Origin: Treponema sp.
GTDB taxonomy: Bacteria > Spirochaetota > Spirochaetia > Treponematales > Breznakiellaceae
Direction: 5' to 3'
NCBI GenBank assembly: GCA_031266775.1
Contig: JAISAQ010000040.1
Span: forward strand, 1 to 64,000
DNA length: 64,000 nt
The notes under the pieces: generated by a model
Told to the model about the DNA's origin: nothing
Seen by the model: the letters and a program-made list of their open reading frames with translations, nothing else
Database searches by the model: none
Shown here: one piece after another, positions 44,865 to 53,620 of the stretch
How the letters are laid out: each line of letters starts with the position of its first letter
How positions within the stretch are numbered: the stretch's first letter is position 1
Made by a program: the position numbers and the translations under genes

Positions 44865-47760
44865 GGTCCTTTCCTTTTTCAGTGTCCGGCGGGGCCGGAG
44901 GCAGCGGCGACGCCCACCCTATAAAAAGCAGGACGATACCGGCGATAAAGAAGGACGCTATCCGCCTTCCCGCCCCGGTTCCGGCCAGATCGAAGAGCAG
45001 GAATTTCGCCACATCGGCTACCGTAAGAACAGCGCCGGCTATCCATATACGCCGGCCGCCAAGCCTGTTCCCCGTGATGATGTGGGCTATGCCGTAGATC
45101 GCCCAGAGGATAAAGAGGCACAGGTGAAACACATAGGAAGAAGGTATATCTTCCCACGGGATGCCGCCGTAAAAATGAACGCTCCGGGCGGTAACGGCGA
45201 TGGTAAAAACAAAAAACGCCGAGTCGGCAATAGTCACAAGCGCCGCCGTTGTGAGTCCCGGCATGCCCGCGGCCTTTTTGCCGCCTTCTTTCCCCGGAAC
45301 CTTCCCCTTTTTTTTCATAAGCGGGATCTGCCAGAGGAGGAAGAGGACGAGGCAGAACGCCTCTTCCAGATCAAGCGGATTGACGGCCGGAATGTACAGG
45401 GGAAGGGGATCGGGATCGCCTGAAAGAAAGAGCGTTACAATGAACCAAAGGGCCATGACACAGGAAAGAATAAAGGGAAGGATGAAGAAAAGGCAACGGT
45501 TTCTGCCTCCGTCCGGGGCGCGCCTTGCGAAGATGCCCGCCGCCGCCATGGCGGCGAATACGGGGAGGAGTCCCGCGAAACTGGTCCACGATTCCGATAA
45601 AGAAAGGGCAACGGTAAGAGAGCGGCCCGAGGAACTTATGACGGCAATGGCGATGAGGATAGCCGCCGTCAGCCACGCGCCGTGCAGGGCTTCCCGCAGC
45701 ATCTTCCGCACGAGGAAGAGAACGAGGGCCTGTCCGGCGAAGAAGGCCGGCCAGCCAAGGCGGTACAGCCCGTAAAAAAAATTGACGCTCAAAAGACGGC
45801 CGCCTGAGTCGAATAAACCGTCCGCCATACCGGCGGCCGCGATGTAAAAGCCGTACACAAGGGATGGAAGGGCGCCTGGAAGCAGCGCCCGCAGATTACA
45901 GAACCGCACCGCCGCGCATGACGCGGCCGCCGTCGCCGAACAGAAGATAAGGAAAAGCGCCGGGGAAAACAGAAAGGTCCTCTTCAATTCAAAATACCAG
46001 CCGCCGAACCACCATGCAAAGGCCCACACCGCCATGACGAAGGGAAAGGCAGGATAAAAAATTTCCGTAAAGAAGTCCGTTTCGTCCCGCTTTTTTCGGC
46101 CTCCTCCGGCAATGACGGTAAAGACGAAGGCGGCAAATGAAATTACAAGGGCCCCCGAAAAACGGGCGCCGCGAAAGGCCCCTTCACCCCCGCCCGCTTT
46201 TCCAAAGGCAAAGATTACGGCGGCGGCGATATGGAGCAGGAGCCCGGCCGCGGCGGGACGGAAACGGTTCAGCCTCCGCCCCAGGAAGAAAAAAGCCGCC
46301 CCCTCCGCCGCCCAGACGGCGCTTGTTATGCGTGGTGAAAGTTCCAGGGGCATGGCCAGATTCGCAAGGAGAGCCGCGAGAAACAGGAACCCTTCCGCGT
46401 GGAGGCGCAGCCGGCGGAGCTTCCAGATTAACAGCGCGAAACCGGTGTAAAACACGGAAAAGGAAAAACAGATAATCGCGTAGCCGTGTTCAACGCGGGA
46501 AAAAACCATCCACTCAAGAAAGGCCCCCATGATGGGGGTAAGAACGATCAGCGTTCCGTCCGAATAGCCGCCGGGGCGGGCCTTGTTTTCCGGATCTTTG
46601 GGTGAAGGGTCTCCGGCGTCTTTGACGCACAAAAACGTAAAGAGAAGGATGTACGCGGCAAAGAACGGCTCGGAAGACGGAAAAAAAGCGGGTTCGTAGT
46701 AACGGGCCGTCCAGTACAGGGAAACGGCGAAGGTGAAGAAAAACGCCAGGAGGTTAAGGCCTTTCCAGCGCCGGAAAAACGCGATGACAAAGACCCCCGC
46801 GTCAAGAACCAGATAATACGAAAAGAGGAACACGCGGCTTTCCGTTCCAAAGGAAAGGAGAAGCGGGGCCGCGAAGCCTCCAAGAAAACCAAAGACGGCC
46901 AGTGCCTGTGAACCCCGCGTTTCCCCCGCGTCCTGAAAGAGCGCCATGACCACCACGGAAGGGACAAGGACGCTCATGATGATGAGGGAAGCCGCCGCCG
47001 GAAAATAGGGGGTAAGCCTGCAGGCGGCGTACACGGAGAGGTACAGTATGCCTATGCCGCCTCCCTGGAGGAGGAGAAAATAGACGGGCCGCCTCTTTCT
47101 GAAACGCCACCCCGCGGCAAGCATCACGATTCCCGAGAGCGCTGCGGCGGCTATTCCCATTTCCACGGTAAAGAAACCTCGCCTGGCCAGCCAGGTAATA
47201 AGCGTAGCGAAACCGGCAATGAGGAGGAGGATCCCTCCCGCCGCCCAGAGGTTTCCCCCGCGTACAAAGGCCGCCGCCTGATCCCAGAGCCCGCTTCCCC
47301 ATCCCCCGCCTGTTTCCGCCGCCGCTCCCGCTACGGGGGACGGCTCCGCCTCTTCCGTTACAAGGGGCTCTATGGCCGCCTCCATGGACGCCTCGCCGTC
47401 AGCCGCCGCTACGGAAGGCCCTGCCGCGTCGGGCTGCGCGGCATTGGGCGGTACGGCGTCAGGCTGCGCAGTGTCGGGTGGCGCATCGGCCGCGGCGGAA
47501 AGAGGCCGCGGTGTTTCAGCGGGGGCGGAGGGGGCGGGCCCTGCAAGCGCCCAGGCGGCCGGAACGGGAACGGCTGTTTTTTCGGGGGAAGGTTTTTTTC
47601 CGGGGAAATTTTCCGTACGCCGTTCAAGCGCGTATATCCGTCTTTCAAGCCCGGCTATGCGTTTTTCAGCCTCGCCTGTTTTTCCCAGAAGCACCGCCAC
47701 GCCAATGACGGCAAACAGAAGCGCGCCGGTGACGAGGAGGACAAGAAAAACCGCCGTCAA
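44857..47760 (-). CDS. DUF2339 polytopic membrane protein
   Basis: 967 residues with more than twenty hydrophobic segments from residue ~180 on (GGILLLIAGFATLITWLA onward). An N-terminal span is followed by a short coiled coil (IAGLERRIYALERRTENF) and a long Pro/Ala-rich linker (~60-150) with near repeats of AQPDA. This is the DUF2339 layout. Function unknown; partner of the DUF3999 protein. It starts 14 bases after the phosphofructokinase gene and may be co-transcribed with it. Confidence 0.85.
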   Translation of the reverse strand: MTAVFLVLLVTGALLFAVIGVAVLLGKTGEAEKRIAGLERRIYALERRTENFPGKKPSPEKTAVPVPAAWALAGPAPSAPAETPRPLSAAADAPPDTAQPDAVPPNAAQPDAAGPSVAAADGEASMEAAIEPLVTEEAEPSPVAGAAAETGGGWGSGLWDQAAAFVRGGNLWAAGGILLLIAGFATLITWLARRGFFTVEMGIAAAALSGIVMLAAGWRFRKRRPVYFLLLQGGGIGILYLSVYAACRLTPYFPAAASLIIMSVLVPSVVVMALFQDAGETRGSQALAVFGFLGGFAAPLLLSFGTESRVFLFSYYLVLDAGVFVIAFFRRWKGLNLLAFFFTFAVSLYWTARYYEPAFFPSSEPFFAAYILLFTFLCVKDAGDPSPKDPENKARPGGYSDGTLIVLTPIMGAFLEWMVFSRVEHGYAIICFSFSVFYTGFALLIWKLRRLRLHAEGFLFLAALLANLAMPLELSPRITSAVWAAEGAAFFFLGRRLNRFRPAAAGLLLHIAAAVIFAFGKAGGGEGAFRGARFSGALVISFAAFVFTVIAGGGRKKRDETDFFTEIFYPAFPFVMAVWAFAWWFGGWYFELKRTFLFSPALFLIFCSATAAASCAAVRFCNLRALLPGALPSLVYGFYIAAAGMADGLFDSGGRLLSVNFFYGLYRLGWPAFFAGQALVLFLVRKMLREALHGAWLTAAILIAIAVISSSGRSLTVALSLSESWTSFAGLLPVFAAMAAAGIFARRAPDGGRNRCLFFILPFILSCVMALWFIVTLFLSGDPDPLPLYIPAVNPLDLEEAFCLVLFLLWQIPLMKKKGKVPGKEGGKKAAGMPGLTTAALVTIADSAFFVFTIAVTARSVHFYGGIPWEDIPSSYVFHLCLFILWAIYGIAHIITGNRLGGRRIWIAGAVLTVADVAKFLLFDLAGTGAGRRIASFFIAGIVLLFIGWASPLPPAPPDTEKGKDRA

Positions 47761-47773
47761 CGGAGCGTCCTTT

Positions 47774-49429
47774 TCACATATGTTCCAGTTTCAGGGTTTT
47801 GGAAGGTTCGTCCGCGACTTCAGGCGGCCCGAAGTACTGCACCGCGCCGGGAAAAAGGAAAGAGGTTTTGACCGCCCAGATATCCCGCTGGGCATCGAAT
47901 GCTTTAAAGGGTTTTCCGTCAAGATCCACCAGCGCCTTCTTGATAACCGGCTTCTTCGCGCCGTAACGCTGTTCCATATTCATCATCATGGTAAGGGGAA
48001 CGCCTCCCGCCTTCCATTCCGGCGCCGGGGCGGTAAGGTTGCGGACGCTGGAAAGGTAGCCTGAAAGCCCCGATGCGATGAGCACGAAGGCGCTGAAACC
48101 GAGGCTGTAACAATAATCGGCGTCAAAGTTGGAGGGAAAGGCGCAACGGCCTTCATAGCCGATGAAGTGCCCAAGAGGACTGAATTTTCCCCTGTAAAGC
48201 CCGCCGTTTTTCAGCTCCCGGAGTTTCTTTTCGGTCATGCTGATGAGGAGTTTTTCCGTCTCGATCCGGGAAACCTGAACGTTCCCGTGGGGGTCCCGGT
48301 CCATAAGAAATTCCTTTGCTATATCGGGGGGAAGGCTCTTGAGCAGGCTGTACGAATTTTCCGACAGTTTCATTCTCAGCCAGCCGAGCCGATCGATGAA
48401 GGAGCTGATCGAAGCAAATTCACCCGTATCACGGGCTATGACGTTGTTGAGTTCTTCTATGAGTTTTTTTATTTCGGGAATGAATTCCACGAGCCCTTCG
48501 GGAATAAGCACCACGCCGAAATTTTCGTGGTTTTCCGCCCGCCTCACAACGGACGCGCAGATATGATCCACCACCTGATCCAGCGAAAGCTCCTTGGCTT
48601 CCACTTCTTCGGAGACAAGGCAGATGTTGGGCTGCGTCTCCAGGGCGCATTCAAGAGCGATGTGGCTTGCCGCCCTTCCCATGAGCTTGATGAAATGCCA
48701 GTATTTTTTCGCGCTTGCCGCGTCCCTTTCAATATTTCCGATAAGTTCGCTGTAGGTTTTGCAGGCAGTGTCAAAACCAAAGGAAATTTCGATGTATTCG
48801 TTTTTAAGATCCCCGTCTATGGTTTTAGGACAGCCTATTATCTGGGCGTCCGAGCCTTTTTCCTTCAGGTATTCGGCCAGAAGAGCCGCATTGGTATTGG
48901 AATCGTCTCCCCCGATGATCACCACCGCGTTAAGGCCCAGTTTTTGTATGGTAGTAAGGGAAAAGGCAAACTGCTCCGGGGTTTCTATCTTGGTTCTGCC
49001 GGAACCTATCATGTCAAAACCGCCGGTATTGCGGTACGCGTCAATTATTGTATCCGTTATTTCCAGCGTCTTGTTTTCGACAAGCCCGCTTGGGCCTCCG
49101 AGAAACCCGAAAAGTTTCGACGCGGGATTGCCTTTTTTAAGGCCGTCGTAAAGACCGGCAATGACATTGTGTCCGCCGGGAGCCTGCCCGCCCGAAAGTA
49201 TAACGCCCACCTTAAGTTCGCGGTATATGGCTTCGTTTTTTTCCTTGACAAAAGAGACCAGAGGCTTGCCGTAGGTATGCTTGAACAGGGCTTTTAGATC
49301 CTCCCTGTCGGAGATCGATTCGGTTGGGACCCCCAATTCAACGGCGATATCGCCGATATCCCCGGCAAGACAGGCGGGGAGCCTTGGCTTATAACCGTAC
49401 CGGGCTTTTTGCAGGGGAGAAATATCCAT
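47774..49429 (-). CDS. pfp: PPi-dependent 6-phosphofructokinase
   Basis: 551 residues from the ATG at 49429, preceded by AGGAGG; the open frame further upstream has no role. Key motifs are GGQAPGGHN (phosphate binding), GGDDSNTNA (the second Asp marks use of pyrophosphate rather than ATP), PKTIDGDL (catalytic Asp in the TIDGD loop) and GFDTA. The length fits the long PFP form of plants and spirochaetes. It makes fructose-1,6-bisphosphate from fructose-6-phosphate and PPi reversibly, saving ATP in glycolysis. Confidence 0.93.
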   Translation of the reverse strand: MDISPLQKARYGYKPRLPACLAGDIGDIAVELGVPTESISDREDLKALFKHTYGKPLVSFVKEKNEAIYRELKVGVILSGGQAPGGHNVIAGLYDGLKKGNPASKLFGFLGGPSGLVENKTLEITDTIIDAYRNTGGFDMIGSGRTKIETPEQFAFSLTTIQKLGLNAVVIIGGDDSNTNAALLAEYLKEKGSDAQIIGCPKTIDGDLKNEYIEISFGFDTACKTYSELIGNIERDAASAKKYWHFIKLMGRAASHIALECALETQPNICLVSEEVEAKELSLDQVVDHICASVVRRAENHENFGVVLIPEGLVEFIPEIKKLIEELNNVIARDTGEFASISSFIDRLGWLRMKLSENSYSLLKSLPPDIAKEFLMDRDPHGNVQVSRIETEKLLISMTEKKLRELKNGGLYRGKFSPLGHFIGYEGRCAFPSNFDADYCYSLGFSAFVLIASGLSGYLSSVRNLTAPAPEWKAGGVPLTMMMNMEQRYGAKKPVIKKALVDLDGKPFKAFDAQRDIWAVKTSFLFPGAVQYFGPPEVADEPSKTLKLEHM

Positions 49430-49510
49430 TACTGCCTCCTCGTTAATGTTCCTGATGTAGTACCGGAACATCATAACGTAAAAAAGGCCCGAGGCGCAAG
49501 GCAATGGGCG

Positions 49511-49534
49511 AAACCCCCTACGGGGGTTTTGTTT
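49511..49534. terminator. Terminator-like hairpin between pyrH and pfp
   Basis: AAACCCCC (49511-49518) pairs with GGGGGTTT (49522-49529) across a 3-base loop, with a T-rich stretch on the plus side. On the minus strand it sits just after the UMP kinase stop and would separate that gene from the phosphofructokinase gene. Confidence 0.5.
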
Positions 49535-50235
49535 TAACCAATTGTCGTGCCGGTAAAATCTTCCCCGGAGAGGATTTTTTTCAGGTTTTCAAGGTTACGT
49601 CCGGCGGCGCAGATGACCTTGAGCCCGATTCTGGCCGCGTGCCGGCTCGCGACCGGATCAAAGGGCACGTTTTTTCCCGGCGTCCATTCGTCTCCCACAA
49701 GGGCGCGGAAATCTTCCCATGAAATCGCGTCAACCGGTTTCGCGCCGGGATCTTTTTTCGGATCGGCGGTGTAGACCCTTTCCGTATTGGAAAGGTTCAG
49801 CACAAGCGGCGCGCTGAAACGCTCCGCGAGAAGCACCGCGTCGTAATCGGAAGAAAAGCCCGGTTTCCAGCCCGAGGCGACAAGAACGCGCCCCACGAAC
49901 GGTTCTACCTGCGCGGGGTTGGTCACTACGTCCTGGGTACACCAGTCGCCCATGACCGCCTTTATGAGCCGGGCGTTAAGCCGCGTCGCCATTATCCCTA
50001 TCCAGTCCGCTTCCTCGTCGGAAACGGCTCCCCCCGGGTGGACACGCGGCGCTATGTTCCGGTACGCCTCTTGCCAGGCGCGGGCGGGGCCGCCGCCTCC
50101 TGTTACAAGAATAAAACGCCGCTTTTCGTCCCGGGCCAGAAATTCCCCGATGAGGGAGGCAAAATCCCCCACGAAATTTTCGTCCACCCCGCCGGGCGCG
50201 ACTATGGAGCCGCCCAAAGAAATTACCGTAACCAT
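49534..50235 (-). CDS. pyrH: UMP kinase, archaeal-type
   Basis: 233 residues of the amino-acid-kinase fold: SLGGSIV at the start, GGGGPARAW near residue 47, [21 protein letters not shown], then [19 protein letters not shown] and PGKNVPFDP. The short length and the glycine pattern match the archaeal-type UMP kinases rather than the longer bacterial PyrH. It phosphorylates UMP to UDP. Confidence 0.85.
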   Translation of the reverse strand: MVTVISLGGSIVAPGGVDENFVGDFASLIGEFLARDEKRRFILVTGGGGPARAWQEAYRNIAPRVHPGGAVSDEEADWIGIMATRLNARLIKAVMGDWCTQDVVTNPAQVEPFVGRVLVASGWKPGFSSDYDAVLLAERFSAPLVLNLSNTERVYTADPKKDPGAKPVDAISWEDFRALVGDEWTPGKNVPFDPVASRHAARIGLKVICAAGRNLENLKKILSGEDFTGTTIG

Positions 50236-50263
50236 GTATTCTTCCTCCCTGTTTTCAAGCGGA

Positions 50264-50293
50264 AGTTGTTCAAAACTCCAGTTATTGAACAGC
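50264..50293. repeat. Copy of a dispersed palindromic element
   Basis: AGTTGTTCAA (50264-50273) against TTGAACAGCT (50284-50293) forms an imperfect palindrome. Read on the minus strand the element closely matches the one at 57394-57425 (GTTCAATAACTGGAGTT in common), including adjacent CTTCCG. It lies at the end of the transglutaminase-like gene, before pyrH. Confidence 0.55.
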
Positions 50294-50294
50294 T

Positions 50295-51947
50295 CTATTG
50301 CGCGTATATTCCGGTGATGGTAATGTCCCCCCAGAAGCTGGAGTAGGATTCAAGTCCTCCTTCCGCCTCTTCCCAGAGATTCTGCAGCGCGTAGTCGCGG
50401 GTTCTTGCCGAGGTCCGGCTCCGGGGCGTCATGGGGGAAAGAACTGTCTCCGCCCGGGAAAAGGCGATGCGCTGGTTGTCGAGGTTGCCGAAATACCAGG
50501 ACGCGTAATCGCTTCTCAGGTTAAAGCCGCCGGGCGCCGCTCCCGAACCAAGGGCGGGATCTACCGGAATCCAGCCTGTCCCGTCTATCCAGAATTCGGC
50601 CCAGTAATGCCGCGTTGCAAGGCGGTTCCGGTTTACAAGAATCCCCGCCACAGGAATGGCGGGAATGCCCGCCGCCCTTCCCAGCGAGCAGAAAAGAAGG
50701 GCCGCCGTATAGGAATCGGCCGTTCCGCTTTCCAGGGCTTCAGGAACACTCCGCCGGACGGCCGTTCCCGTTTTTATTTCCCTCGTGATCCAGTTATAGA
50801 TTGCCCTTGCGTTGAGGTAGGGGTTCCGTTCCCTGCCTGTTATGGCGGCCGCCCGCGCCTTGACGGCGGCGTTCTCCGAGGGAACAAGGGGAGAGGGAAG
50901 GGTGTACTGGGCCGTGACCGGCGATTCCCTGTCCTGGCGCACCGCCTCATGGCGGACGCCGGTTTCCTGCGTGTACACATCGATCCGGTATTCATGGGTC
51001 ACGGTGATCCCTGTTTTGGGCGTCAGATTGGAGAACCGGAAAAGGTCTGTTCCCCGGTGATTTTCCATAAAGGGTTCCCCGCTGCGGGAAAGAAGTTCCA
51101 CACCGCGCTGGGAAGCCGAACGCACCGGCTGGGGAACCCAGAGGTACAGCGTGTTCGGGTTATTCGCCTCGTCAACCTGTATGTCCACCGAGTAGGATAT
51201 CGTATAGCTCCGCTTGTCGCGGTATGTTTTGGTTCCCGGATTACCCGAGACTTCAAAGTAAAGGGGGCGTGAAAGCTTCTGCGCCGTCTTTACCTGTATA
51301 TTTCCGCTTGCCGCGCCGTCAGGCACGCGGACCCGTATTTCCTGATCGCTCCAGTATTCATAGCCGAAGTCCGGTTCCGATACTTCCACCATTTCCGCCT
51401 GCCGCTCTTCAGGATGCGGGCCGGATTCGCCGCCCCAGGTAAAGTAAACGCCCCCGCCTTCCCGGGAACCGCCGAACCCGCTTCCCGAAATGGTGAGGAG
51501 GGAACCGGGGGCGCCGCTTTGGGGGTGTACCGAAACGATACGGGGACCCGCGGACGCCCCGCTTCCCTGTACCGGCTTGGGCATAACCGCCTGGTTTGAA
51601 AACAGGGCGCCGTTGCTTTTTCTGCCCCGCACGTGCACATACACAAGCCCGGAATCGCCTGATTCCGGGATGCGCAGCGAAACGGCGTCGTCCCGCCAGG
51701 CTATATAGGAAGATCCGGTAGGGGCCGTCCCGGCTATGGTTACATAGGATTCGTTCCGCTCCCCGCCGAAATACTCCCCGCTGATGGTAAGAACATCTCC
51801 CGGCGTTCCGATGCGCGGATTAACGGAATGGATAACAGGCGGTTTTTTCCCGCAGAAACACAGAAAAAACGGCGCGAAAAAAAGCGGCAGTAAAAAAGTG
51901 TACGGCGGGCGGGTATTGCGCCGGGAATAACGAAAGGCTGTTCTCAT
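50295..51947 (-). CDS. IPT/TIG and transglutaminase-like lipoprotein, probably inactive
   Basis: 550 residues. The N-terminus ends in FLCFCGKK, a likely lipobox. Two IPT/TIG repeats follow (VNPRIGTPGDVLTISGEYFG near 42; VHPQSGAPGSLLTISGSGFG near 138), then a beta domain and a transglutaminase core from ~residue 380. In the core the His (LATRHYWAEFW) and Asp (WIPVDPALG) of the triad are present, but the Cys position reads Ala (SGTADSYTAALLF). The enzyme is therefore predicted inactive, perhaps a binding domain. Last gene of the ECF-sigma operon, 4-base overlap with the preceding gene. Confidence 0.8.
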   Translation of the reverse strand: MRTAFRYSRRNTRPPYTFLLPLFFAPFFLCFCGKKPPVIHSVNPRIGTPGDVLTISGEYFGGERNESYVTIAGTAPTGSSYIAWRDDAVSLRIPESGDSGLVYVHVRGRKSNGALFSNQAVMPKPVQGSGASAGPRIVSVHPQSGAPGSLLTISGSGFGGSREGGGVYFTWGGESGPHPEERQAEMVEVSEPDFGYEYWSDQEIRVRVPDGAASGNIQVKTAQKLSRPLYFEVSGNPGTKTYRDKRSYTISYSVDIQVDEANNPNTLYLWVPQPVRSASQRGVELLSRSGEPFMENHRGTDLFRFSNLTPKTGITVTHEYRIDVYTQETGVRHEAVRQDRESPVTAQYTLPSPLVPSENAAVKARAAAITGRERNPYLNARAIYNWITREIKTGTAVRRSVPEALESGTADSYTAALLFCSLGRAAGIPAIPVAGILVNRNRLATRHYWAEFWIDGTGWIPVDPALGSGAAPGGFNLRSDYASWYFGNLDNQRIAFSRAETVLSPMTPRSRTSARTRDYALQNLWEEAEGGLESYSSFWGDITITGIYAQ

Positions 51948-52492
51948 CGGGAACTGTCGTTCCCCTGTGTTTTGTTTCCCGCCTCTTCGGCTTCCCCGGC
52001 CGCGTTTCCGGTGCTTTCGTCCCCCCGGTAGGGCCGCAGTTCAAGCTGTATTTCGATATGGGCGTCGTCGGGCGAATTGACGGCGCCAAGGGGGAAAAAG
52101 TAGATTTGCTCCCCGTATTCCAGGGGTATGGTCTGGATGGTCGTCTTGTACCGCACCCCTTCGTTGGGAATGTCCACCCAGATTTGACCCTGCGCCACCA
52201 GTATGTTACGGCCGTTGCGGCGGAGGTAGGGGGTAAACTGGGCCGCCACCACGATGTTGTCCCCCACAAGCTTGATTCCCACAGGGCGGCCCGGTATGGT
52301 GATCCGTGAATTGACCGACTGCCAGATTTCCCGCTGATTCTGTTCCACCACCCTGGCAATGATGTCAAGGATCAGCGCCTGTTCTTTCAGTCCGGGAAGC
52401 AGCTCCTCAAACGAAGTTTCCTGGGCAAAGGCCGCGTTTCCCAGCGTCACGCAGAGAAGCCCCAGAATCTTTACCCGGCGCAAGAGGATCAT
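51944..52492 (-). CDS. Secreted hypothetical protein of the ECF operon
   Basis: 182 residues with a signal peptide (ILGLLCVTLGNAAFAQ), a helical section (LKEQALILDIIARVVEQNQR), a beta-rich core (GRPVGIKLVGDNIVVAAQFT; GQIWVDIPNEGVRYKTTIQT) and an acidic, probably disordered end. I do not recognise the family. Its stop and start are interlocked with both neighbours, so it works with the sigma/anti-sigma pair and the lipoprotein. Confidence 0.75.
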   Translation of the reverse strand: MILLRRVKILGLLCVTLGNAAFAQETSFEELLPGLKEQALILDIIARVVEQNQREIWQSVNSRITIPGRPVGIKLVGDNIVVAAQFTPYLRRNGRNILVAQGQIWVDIPNEGVRYKTTIQTIPLEYGEQIYFFPLGAVNSPDDAHIEIQLELRPYRGDESTGNAAGEAEEAGNKTQGNDSSR

Positions 52493-53040
52493 TACCGGCC
52501 GTTTCTCCCCGAATAATCAGCCGCCTTGATTATGGCAGGTTCCCCCGCGCTCATAAAATTCCTTTCGGGAAGCCTCAATATGACATAATCGCTGTCGTCC
52601 CTGGCGCTGAGGTATTGCAATACCCCTTCCATATTGGAAACAGGCACTGTGTCCCTGATGTCAAGATCCGTGCCTGCCGCCATTTCAAGATTCGCGGCCG
52701 GACGGCGCCATACAAGGGCGAGTATTGCCAAAAGAACAGCCGCCGCGGCCGCTGCGGGAAGGGGTATGGTGATGGTCCGCCGCCACACCGGGGGCCGCCT
52801 GTTTTCCGGCCGCCTCCGCCCCGCAAGCCTTTCCATGACGCGCCTTCCGGCCGCCTCGACGGCTTCTTCCGGCAGGGCCGGATCTGTTTCACCTGTCATG
52901 GCCCCGGAAAGACGGCGGTAAACCGCAAGCCTTTCCCGGCATATTTCACAGTCTAAAAGGTGTTTTTCCAGCTTTTCCTTCCAGGGCGAAGGCAGCTCTT
53001 CATCCGCGTACACCGAAATAATCTCTTTGTCAGGACACAT
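52492..53040 (-). CDS. Zinc-finger anti-sigma factor
   Basis: 182 residues from the ATG at 53040. The N-terminal zf-HC2/ZAS motif is complete: Cys in MCPDKE, then HLLDCEIC (His-x3-Cys-x2-Cys), which holds the sigma factor. One membrane span (LPAAAAAAVLLAILALVW) near residue 100 leads to a periplasmic sensor part. It should release the ECF sigma on envelope signals. Overlaps the sigma gene by about 11 bases. Confidence 0.85.
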   Translation of the reverse strand: MCPDKEIISVYADEELPSPWKEKLEKHLLDCEICRERLAVYRRLSGAMTGETDPALPEEAVEAAGRRVMERLAGRRRPENRRPPVWRRTITIPLPAAAAAAVLLAILALVWRRPAANLEMAAGTDLDIRDTVPVSNMEGVLQYLSARDDSDYVILRLPERNFMSAGEPAIIKAADYSGRNGR

Positions 53041-53590
53041 GTGAACCATCCTTGCGGAAATTTTCTTCCGCCAGCAGCCCGGTCAGGCGTTCACGGGCTC
53101 TGAATACCCGTACCTTGACATTCCCTTCGCTGATTCCCAAAACCCGTCCTATTTCACGGTAATTAAGTTCGCCGTATTCTTTTAACACCAGTACCATACG
53201 TAAATTCTCGGGCAGCTGTTCCAGGGCGCGCCGGATTTCCTCCCGGGTTTCTTTTTCCACAAGCAGGCCTTCCCCGGTTTTCTCTGTCCGTTCATCCTCC
53301 CGAAACGCACGTTGATAGGCTTTCCGTTCCCTTTCCTTGCGCTTCGCGTAATTTAACGAGGCGTTTTTTACTACCCGGATAAGCCAGTATTTGGCCTCGT
53401 CCGCGCTGGGAAAAACCATCTTTTTTTCATAGAGACGGAAAAAAGCTTCCTGGGAAAGATCTTCGGCGGCCTCCCCGCTGTTGGTAATACGATACGCCAC
53501 TCTGAAGATAACCGGAAATACCGCCTCATACAAGCGCCGGAATTCCGTTTCCGTCTGCCCGGCCTCTTTTCCACCTACATCTGAAAACAA
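53030..53590 (-). CDS. ECF-type sigma-70 factor
   Basis: 186 residues with region 2 (FRVAYRITNSGEAAEDLSQEAFFRLYEK) and region 4 (LPENLRMVLVLKEYGELNYR, then EIGRVLGISEGNVKVRVFRA), joined by a short linker; regions 1 and 3 are absent as in all ECF factors. It directs RNA polymerase to envelope-stress promoters and probably its own operon, which continues through the anti-sigma, secreted and transglutaminase-like genes. Confidence 0.92.
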   Translation of the reverse strand: MFSDVGGKEAGQTETEFRRLYEAVFPVIFRVAYRITNSGEAAEDLSQEAFFRLYEKKMVFPSADEAKYWLIRVVKNASLNYAKRKERERKAYQRAFREDERTEKTGEGLLVEKETREEIRRALEQLPENLRMVLVLKEYGELNYREIGRVLGISEGNVKVRVFRARERLTGLLAEENFRKDGSHVS

Positions 53591-53620
53591 ATTACCGCCC
53601 CAATCGTTACAAGCCGCGGC

